A stretch of 64,000 nt of DNA from Chitinophaga japonensis. GTDB taxonomy: Bacteria; Bacteroidota; Bacteroidia; Chitinophagales; Chitinophagaceae. Shown here one piece after another: positions 58,854-64,000 of this stretch. Location: positions 62,001 to 126,000 of the forward strand of contig NZ_VLLG01000005.1 of the NCBI RefSeq assembly GCF_007830125.1, read 5' to 3'. Under the pieces are notes generated by a model, which did not search any database, was not told the DNA's origin, and was given only the letters and a program-made list of their open reading frames with translations. A program made the position numbers and the translations under genes. Position 1 is the first letter of the stretch, and each line of letters opens with the position of its first letter.

Positions 58854-60320
58854 ATGAGACATCAATCTTACATGATATCACAGGAAACCGGGTGGATACT
58901 GCTCGGCGCGCTCAGCGTATTATGGATACTGCTGGGCATTTACTGGGGCCGCAAAGCCAAAAGCATGGACGGCTTTATGCTGGCCGGCCGCAACGTGGGG
59001 CTGGCTTTCGGCACCGCCACCGCCATGGCCACCTGGGTCACCTCCAACACCACCATGCTGGCGCCGCAGTTTGCACTGGAACTGGGCGTATGGGGCATGC
59101 TGGCCTACTCTACCGCCGCCTTCGGGCTGCTGCTGTTTGCGCCGCTGGCCAAACGCATCCGCTCGCTGATGCCCGGCGGGTATACCAGCGGCGATTTTAT
59201 CCGCCTGCGCTATGGCAAGGCCACCTGGATATTGTTTCTCGTGATCAGCATTTTCTACGGCTTTACCTGGCTGATCAGCATGGGTATGGCCGGCGGTATA
59301 TTAATGAACGCCATTGCTGGTATTCCTTACGCCACCGGTATGACCATCATACTGGCGGTATGTACGGGCTATACGCTTTTTGGCGGGCTGTACGCAGTGA
59401 TAGGCACGGATTACATCCAGTCGCTGATCATCATGGCCGGCATCGTGGTCGTAGGGATTGCCGTGATGAACAAGGTAGACCTTGATACGGTGTACAACCA
59501 CCTGCGTACCGACAAGCCCATGCTGCTGAAAGCATTGCAGCCCGCCGCCATGATGGCCGTGTTCAACAACCTGCTGTTCGGCCTCGGGGAGGTGTTCCAC
59601 AGCAACGTGTGGTGGAGCCGCGCCTTTGCCATGCGCGGCGAGGTAGGTAAAAAAGCCTATACCCTTGCCGGTTTTGCCTGGCTGCCCATACCGGTAGCGG
59701 CCGGCTTTATTGCGCTCACCAGCGGCGCGCTGGGCATTAACGTGACCAGTCCCGACATGGTAGGCCCGCTGGTGGCGGCCAACGTGCTGGGCAAGGCAGG
59801 GGCCGTGATCGTATTCGCGGTGTTCTTCTGCTCCCTGGCCTCCAGCGTAGACAGCCTGCTGGCCTCTACCTCCGACCTGATCACGGAAGATATTTACCGC
59901 AAAATGATCAACCCGTCCGCCAACCAGCAACAGTTGCGGAAAGTATCTGCCGGCATCATCATCGGGCTGGCGGTGCTGGCCTGGCTGGTATGCCTGCCCC
60001 GCATCGGCACGCTGGCTACGGTACTGTTCTTTGCCGGACCCATGGTGGGCAGCACGATCTGGCCGGTAGCTACGGGCCTGTACTGGAAAAAGGCCAATGC
60101 AAAAGGCGCTATCTGGGGCATGCTGGCAGGATCGCTGGCGGGACTGGCGGCGTATTTTGAACTGGGCTGGTACACCGCCTCGCTGGTAGGGGCAGCGGTA
60201 TCCATGGTCGTAGTAGTAGCGTTCTCCTACTTTTTCCCGGATAATTTTGACTGGCGGCGCCTGGATGAAAAGCATCACGGCGATGCCGCACAAAAAGCAA
60301 GCAGCCATGTATTTCACTGA
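58854..60320 (+). CDS. Sodium:solute symporter (SSS family)
   Basis: A 488-aa protein with about 13 TM helices. The SSS fold is seen in MDGFMLAGRNVGLAFGTATAMATWVTSN, in GLYAVIGTDYIQSLIIMAG (the conserved segment near TM5-6) and in VFFCSLASSVDSLLASTSDLITEDIYRKM, the SSS signature with Na+-site Ser residues. The pattern is closest to urea-, acetate- or pantothenate-type members, and the substrate is not readable. The downstream 40-aa membrane protein overlaps its end, and carbamoyltransferase and AsnB-type genes follow. Confidence 0.9.
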   Translation: MRHQSYMISQETGWILLGALSVLWILLGIYWGRKAKSMDGFMLAGRNVGLAFGTATAMATWVTSNTTMLAPQFALELGVWGMLAYSTAAFGLLLFAPLAKRIRSLMPGGYTSGDFIRLRYGKATWILFLVISIFYGFTWLISMGMAGGILMNAIAGIPYATGMTIILAVCTGYTLFGGLYAVIGTDYIQSLIIMAGIVVVGIAVMNKVDLDTVYNHLRTDKPMLLKALQPAAMMAVFNNLLFGLGEVFHSNVWWSRAFAMRGEVGKKAYTLAGFAWLPIPVAAGFIALTSGALGINVTSPDMVGPLVAANVLGKAGAVIVFAVFFCSLASSVDSLLASTSDLITEDIYRKMINPSANQQQLRKVSAGIIIGLAVLAWLVCLPRIGTLATVLFFAGPMVGSTIWPVATGLYWKKANAKGAIWGMLAGSLAGLAAYFELGWYTASLVGAAVSMVVVVAFSYFFPDNFDWRRLDEKHHGDAAQKASSHVFH

Positions 60321-60429
60321 GTCATTTGTCAGCGTTATGATCATCGGCGCGCTGATCCTCATCAGCATAGCGGTGATCGTGCTGCTGGCGCTTTTAATAA
60401 CTGATATCAAAAATAAAAAGCTATGGTAA
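60307..60429 (+). CDS. 40-aa single-TM protein, candidate small subunit of the symporter
   Basis: The ORF starts with an ATG at 60307, inside the last codons of the symporter (14-bp overlap, other frame). It ends with a TAA at 60427-60429 that overlaps the ATG of the carbamoyltransferase by 7 bp. The product is a short N-terminus, one hydrophobic helix (VMIIGALILISIAVIVLLALLI) and a basic end (TDIKNKKLW). Overlaps on both sides indicate translational coupling. Small TM subunits are known for some SSS transporters, but I cannot name this one. Confidence 0.65.
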   Translation: MYFTESFVSVMIIGALILISIAVIVLLALLITDIKNKKLW

Positions 60430-61520
60430 CCAGGACAATCAATTCGGATGTAGCAGTACAGGAAGCAGATCCGCATATTCCACATGGATTGCATCCTGAT
60501 CCTAAAAAACTGCTGAAGCAAGACCCGATCAACATGCATATTCTGAAGCGGCTGACAGGACAGTCGGTCGTTTCTGTAAAACAGTTTGATAAACAGTTGG
60601 TGTGCGAGCTGTGCAAGTTTGCCGCCCTGCTGGAAGCAACGGAGATCGGCAAAAGCCACCCGCTGGACGGCAAGATCGTGATCACTGCCTTTTTTGAGGC
60701 CAGCACCCGCACCCGTTTGTCTTTTGAAAGCGCGGTGCTGCGGCTGGACGGCAAGATCATCAGCATTCCCGAAGGCCACAGCACCGGCGTGGCCAAAGGC
60801 GAATCCCTGTCCGATATCGGCGAAATGTTCAACGCTTACGGCGATGCCGTGGTGATGCGCCATACCGAGACCAGCGCAATAGAAGAGATCATGCGCAACC
60901 TGCGCATCCCGCTGATCAACGCGGGCAACGGCTCCGGGGAACACCCCACGCAGGCGCTGGCCGACTGGTTTGCCATCCTCAAATGGAAACCGCAACTGAA
61001 AGAAACACTGAAACGGGAATCAGACAAGATACACCTGGGCATATTGGGCACGCCGGGCAGCATGCGGGCCGTGAACTCGTTCCTGCAAATGTCCCTGCTG
61101 TTCAGGGAGAACATCAAGCGCATCTCCATCGTGTCCGAGCTGGCCGACCCGCTGGGAGAAGAACTGACGGAACAGTTGGAAGCGTCCGGGCTGGACTTCC
61201 AGATCACCAACAATATCAACGAGGTGGTGAGCGACCTGGATGTGATCTATATGAATTCCATCGCCTTCCTGGGTGACAGCTACAAATCGCTGGACTCCCG
61301 CTTCAAGCTGAACCAGCAAACAGAACTGAAGGACAACGCGGTGGTGCTGCACCCGCTGGCCCGGCTGGACGAGCTGGACCCCACGCTGGACGGCACGCAT
61401 CACAACCTGTACTTTACACAGGCGCATGGCGCAGTATTTATACGGCAGGCGCTGTTCATTTCGCTGCTCAACCGGTTTGACCGGCTGCCGCAGGAACAGA
61501 TACCCGTCCTTCATCAATAG
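60423..61520 (+). CDS. Aspartate/ornithine carbamoyltransferase family enzyme
   Basis: A 365-aa protein, about 55 residues longer than standard PyrB, mainly through the N-terminus (1-50). Carbamoyl-phosphate residues are kept: FFEASTRTRLSFESA (STRTR), GVAKGESLSD (Lys), VVMRHTE (Arg) and SGEHPTQALADWF (His). The amino-acid half carries NSIAFLGDSYKSLDSRFKLNQ and HPLARLDELD, close to the aspartate type (PyrB) rather than ornithine type. It could be the biosynthetic PyrB or a paralogue. The tight coupling to a small membrane protein and symporter, and the following AsnB gene, make a dedicated pathway plausible. Confidence 0.85.
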   Translation: MVTRTINSDVAVQEADPHIPHGLHPDPKKLLKQDPINMHILKRLTGQSVVSVKQFDKQLVCELCKFAALLEATEIGKSHPLDGKIVITAFFEASTRTRLSFESAVLRLDGKIISIPEGHSTGVAKGESLSDIGEMFNAYGDAVVMRHTETSAIEEIMRNLRIPLINAGNGSGEHPTQALADWFAILKWKPQLKETLKRESDKIHLGILGTPGSMRAVNSFLQMSLLFRENIKRISIVSELADPLGEELTEQLEASGLDFQITNNINEVVSDLDVIYMNSIAFLGDSYKSLDSRFKLNQQTELKDNAVVLHPLARLDELDPTLDGTHHNLYFTQAHGAVFIRQALFISLLNRFDRLPQEQIPVLHQ

Positions 61521-61624
61521 ATTAATAATTAACAATTAATAATTAATAATACCTGTAGCACATGTGTTTCGTTGAAAGACAGCATTACGATTATTCATTG
61601 TTCATTATTAATTATTAATTAATT
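61521..61624. repeat. Heptamer repeat element C (ATTAAnn arrays, inverted)
   Basis: Left array: four units ATTAATA, ATTAACA, ATTAATA, ATTAATA (61521-61548), starting at the first base after the carbamoyltransferase TAG. Right array: five inverse units (61590-61624). The arms pair at about 26 of 30 positions. The 41-bp core includes TGTAGCACA (61554-61562), shared with element B in the same orientation. AsnB starts 12 bases after the element. Confidence 0.78.
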
Positions 61625-61636
61625 AAAAGAGATATT

Positions 61637-63610
61637 ATGTGCGGAATAACAGGATACTGGAATGCAAGAGGTTTACATAACCAAACGCCCAAACTGTTGG
61701 AGAAAATGGCCCAGACCCTTCACCACCGGGGGCCTGACGGCTATGGATTTCATTTTGACAAGGAAGCCGGGTTGGCCATGGGCCATGCCCGCCTTTCTAT
61801 TATAGACCTGTGCTCCGGCGGACAACCACTGTACAGCGAGGACAAAAAGAACGTGCTGACGGTGAACGGGGAGTTTTATGACTACAAACGCATCCGCACC
61901 CACCTGCGGCTGCAGGGCGCGCACTTCAGCTCCAAGTCGGACAGCGAGATCGCTATGCCGCTGTACGACCGCTACGGGCTGGATTTTGTGGAGCACCTGC
62001 GGGGCGAGTTCGCCATTGCTTTCTACGACGGGCGCAATGACCGGCTGATACTGGTGCGCGACCGTTTTGGCGTAAAGCCCCTCTTCTACCACATCCGGAA
62101 CGATGTGGTGTACTGGGGCTCCGAGATCAAGGCGCTGTTTGCGCACCCCGACGTGCCCCGGGAATTTTCCACCCATGCCGTGCTGCACCAGCTCATGCAT
62201 ACCATGGTGCCCGGCACCAGCGCTTTCAAAGACGTTTACGCGCTGAAACCGGGGCATATGCTGATCATTTCCCGCCGGGGCGACAGCCTGGACGTACAGG
62301 AAAAGCAGTACTGGGACATGGACTTTCCGGAAGAAACGGAACGCGATAAAAGCATACCGGCCGACTATCACATCGGGAAGGTACAGGAAGTGCTGACCGA
62401 TGCGGTGCAGCAACGCCTGGAAGCCGATGTGCCGGTAGGCTGCTACCTTTCCGGCGGCATAGACAGTTGCTCTATGCTGGGCATGGCCGCCGCCATGCAG
62501 CAATCGCCGGTGAAGGCCTTTACCATCAGCTTTGACAACAAGGACTATGACGAGGCCCACATTGCCCGCGAAATGGCGGAAAAGGTGAACGCCGAACAGG
62601 AGCAGATCAGCCTCTCGGCCGACGAACTGTATGGCGATAACTACGTGCGTACCCTCTGGCATGCGGAACGCACTTTCTACAACACGCTGGGCGTTGCCAA
62701 ATGGTGCATGAGCAAGCGGGTGAATGAATGCGGCTACCGCGTGGTGGTGACCGGCGAAGGCTCCGACGAGCTGTTTGGCGGCTATCCCGCCTTTAAGCGC
62801 GATATGCTGGCGCACGGGCTGGACGGGGAGCACGACGCCGCGGAAGTGGCTTCCTACAAAAAGCTGATGGAAGAAACGAACCGCCTTTTCAGGGGCGCCA
62901 TCCTTTCCGAAGACACCATCAGCCACCCCGCCATGGAAAGCGTATGCGGCTTCACCCCCTCCTGGATACAGCCCTGGATGCAAACCCTGGCTATTGCCAG
63001 GCCCCTGTTGCACGACGATGTGCTGGATATGCTGAAAGGCTACGATCCCATTGAGGCCATTGCCGGCTCCTTCAACAAGGCACAACTGAACGGCCGCCAT
63101 GTGCTGGACAAAGCGCAATACACCTGGAGCAAGACCATGCTGGAATGCCAGATCCTGAACTGGGGCGGCGACCGCGTGGACATGGCCAATTCCATGGAAT
63201 CGCGCCCGGCCTTCCTGGACCACCATGTAGCGGCAGCAGCCGTGCAGATACCGCCGCATTACCGCATTCACGGCAACAAGGAAAAATGGGTGCTGCGTGA
63301 AGCCATGCAGCAGATACTGCCCCGGGTGCTGTACGAGCGCGAGAAATTCGCCTTTATGGCCCCGCCGGGACATACCGATCAGAAAAAGCAGCAGGCATTG
63401 CAACTGTTGCTGAATGAATATATGAATGAACAGGCCATCCGCGATGCGGGACTGTTTGATGTAAAACGGCTCACCGCTTTCATGAAAGCTTACCTGGAGG
63501 ATAAGGACCCGGTTTCGCTGGTGCGCAAGGATGCATTGATCAACCACCTGCTGGGCCTGCATATCTTATGGCGGCAGTTTGTAAAACGGGAAGCGCCGGT
63601 AGCGGTGTAA
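61637..63610 (+). CDS. asnB: Asparagine synthase (glutamine-hydrolysing), AsnB-type
   Basis: A 657-aa protein. The N-terminal class II glutamine amidotransferase domain begins MCGITGYWNARG, with Cys2 becoming the N-terminal nucleophile, followed by LHHRGPDG. The synthetase domain has the PP-loop LSGGIDSCSMLGMAA and VVVTGEGSDELFGGYPAFKRD. It would form asparagine from aspartate, glutamine and ATP. Its length exceeds E. coli AsnB (about 554 aa) and matches longer bacterial forms, some of which amidate other acids. It is separated from the carbamoyltransferase by heptamer element C and ends in a strong terminator. Confidence 0.9.
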   Translation: MCGITGYWNARGLHNQTPKLLEKMAQTLHHRGPDGYGFHFDKEAGLAMGHARLSIIDLCSGGQPLYSEDKKNVLTVNGEFYDYKRIRTHLRLQGAHFSSKSDSEIAMPLYDRYGLDFVEHLRGEFAIAFYDGRNDRLILVRDRFGVKPLFYHIRNDVVYWGSEIKALFAHPDVPREFSTHAVLHQLMHTMVPGTSAFKDVYALKPGHMLIISRRGDSLDVQEKQYWDMDFPEETERDKSIPADYHIGKVQEVLTDAVQQRLEADVPVGCYLSGGIDSCSMLGMAAAMQQSPVKAFTISFDNKDYDEAHIAREMAEKVNAEQEQISLSADELYGDNYVRTLWHAERTFYNTLGVAKWCMSKRVNECGYRVVVTGEGSDELFGGYPAFKRDMLAHGLDGEHDAAEVASYKKLMEETNRLFRGAILSEDTISHPAMESVCGFTPSWIQPWMQTLAIARPLLHDDVLDMLKGYDPIEAIAGSFNKAQLNGRHVLDKAQYTWSKTMLECQILNWGGDRVDMANSMESRPAFLDHHVAAAAVQIPPHYRIHGNKEKWVLREAMQQILPRVLYEREKFAFMAPPGHTDQKKQQALQLLLNEYMNEQAIRDAGLFDVKRLTAFMKAYLEDKDPVSLVRKDALINHLLGLHILWRQFVKREAPVAV

Positions 63611-63616
63611 AACGTC

Positions 63617-63659
63617 AAGACCTGCCAGGTTTTAAAAACCTGGCAGGTCTTTTTTTTTT
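63617..63659 (+). terminator. Intrinsic terminator of the AsnB gene
   Basis: A 16-bp perfect stem (AAGACCTGCCAGGTTT with its complement) with a TAA loop, followed by nine or more T. The palindrome GACCTGCCAGGTTTT recurs in Bacteroidota intergenic regions as far as I recall, so it may be a mobile hairpin used as a terminator. Confidence 0.85.
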
Positions 63660-64000
63660 ACCAGAAGTTAACAGACTTAAAAAACTCCTGCGGAGCCAGC
63701 CCTGTAAAGGCCCTGAAATCTCTTATAAAATGCGCCTGGTCAAAATAGCCGGCGTTTAATGCAACATCTGTAAGGCTGGCCGATTGCGGCACCTGCGCAA
63801 CCACGTTCCTGAAACGCACGATCGAAGCAAACTGCTTGGGCGATACGCCGGCCAGGCGCCGGAACCTTTTCTCAAAGGCATCCTGGCTGATGTGCAGGTT
63901 GCCGGCCAGCGCTTTTATTTTCACAATGCCCCTTGCCGCAGTAATGGCCCTGACGGCGTGCAGCACCAGCGCGTCCTGCCCGGGCGCCTGCAGCAGTGTG
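63658..64000 (-). CDS. AraC-type regulator, N-terminus beyond the window
   Basis: The minus-strand frame is open from 63999 down to the stop at 63660-63658. The visible C-terminal part holds both AraC helix-turn-helix units: LAGNLHISQDAFEKRFRRLAGVSPKQFASIVRFRN and ALNAGYFDQAHFIRDFRAFTGLAPQEF. The sensor domain lies outside the window. The GTG at 63966 is inside the open frame and need not be the start. Confidence 0.85.
   Translation of the reverse strand, partial: TLLQAPGQDALVLHAVRAITAARGIVKIKALAGNLHISQDAFEKRFRRLAGVSPKQFASIVRFRNVVAQVPQSASLTDVALNAGYFDQAHFIRDFRAFTGLAPQEFFKSVNFW

Noticed and set aside
59301-60995. 564-aa minus-strand frame
   Set aside because: Shadow of the symporter and carbamoyltransferase; those have complete family motifs on the plus strand.
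61673-63562. 629-aa minus-strand frame
   Set aside because: Antisense shadow of the AsnB-type gene, low-complexity His/Gln/Val composition.

Overview
The window looks like chromosomal DNA of a Bacteroidota bacterium, most probably a soil-type Chitinophagaceae member close to Chitinophaga (inference). The support is Bacteroidota-type promoters (TAnnTTTG -7 motifs), no obvious Shine-Dalgarno sites, moderately high GC, and typical families: DUF6515, GxGYxYP, GH92, an ECF sigma factor with a membrane partner, and many AraC and Crp/Fnr regulators. I found no rRNA, prophage, insertion sequence or CRISPR array. There is one tRNA, tRNA-Pro(GGG).

Layout. 1-5.9 kb: a truncated Calx-beta repeat protein, a LuxR-type regulator with a degenerate receiver, a DUF6515 protein and a PI-PLC-like secreted protein. 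5.9-16 kb: a FadL-like porin, a SWIM/SNF2 helicase, an MFS transporter, a GH92-LamG glycosidase, a 53-aa lanthipeptide-like precursor missed by ordinary length cut-offs, and a TfoX-like protein. 16-29.7 kb: a sigma factor/membrane protein pair, tRNA-Pro and many small regulator-plus-enzyme units (Crp/Fnr, VOC, DUF1801, AraC, serine hydrolase, SDR, HAD). 29.8-41.5 kb: a GxGYxYP protein, a CvpA-CAP fusion, an AraC/SDR pair, a GluR0-like channel, a truncated SRPBCC fragment, a GH18-like protein, a molybdopterin oxidoreductase, an AI-2E-type permease and a YihY protein. 41.6-49.7 kb: a TolC-RND-adaptor efflux operon with its own two-component system. 50-54.3 kb: a tyrosinase cluster with a MerC-like membrane protein and a haem-motif lipoprotein. 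54.3-58.1 kb: DUF6438, a lipoprotein, an epimerase, a methyltransferase and a MarR regulator. 58.3-63.6 kb: an FN3-TM protein, a sodium symporter, a 40-aa membrane protein, a carbamoyltransferase and an AsnB-type enzyme. The right edge cuts an AraC gene.

Main points of interest. (1) The orphan lanthipeptide-like precursor at 15531-15692. (2) The four-gene tyrosinase/haem/MerC-like cluster at 50159-54274. (3) Three intergenic elements of about 105-120 bp (47.6, 58.1 and 61.5 kb) made of inverted arrays of 7-bp repeats, each starting at or within the stop codon of a gene; two share a 9-bp core. (4) A 21-bp direct-repeat box, 18/21 identical, found in front of both the response regulator and the efflux operon at the same distance, which suggests a self-contained regulatory circuit. 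(5) Two SDR/AraC units with direct repeats of 21-23 bp spacing at matching distances from the -7 element.
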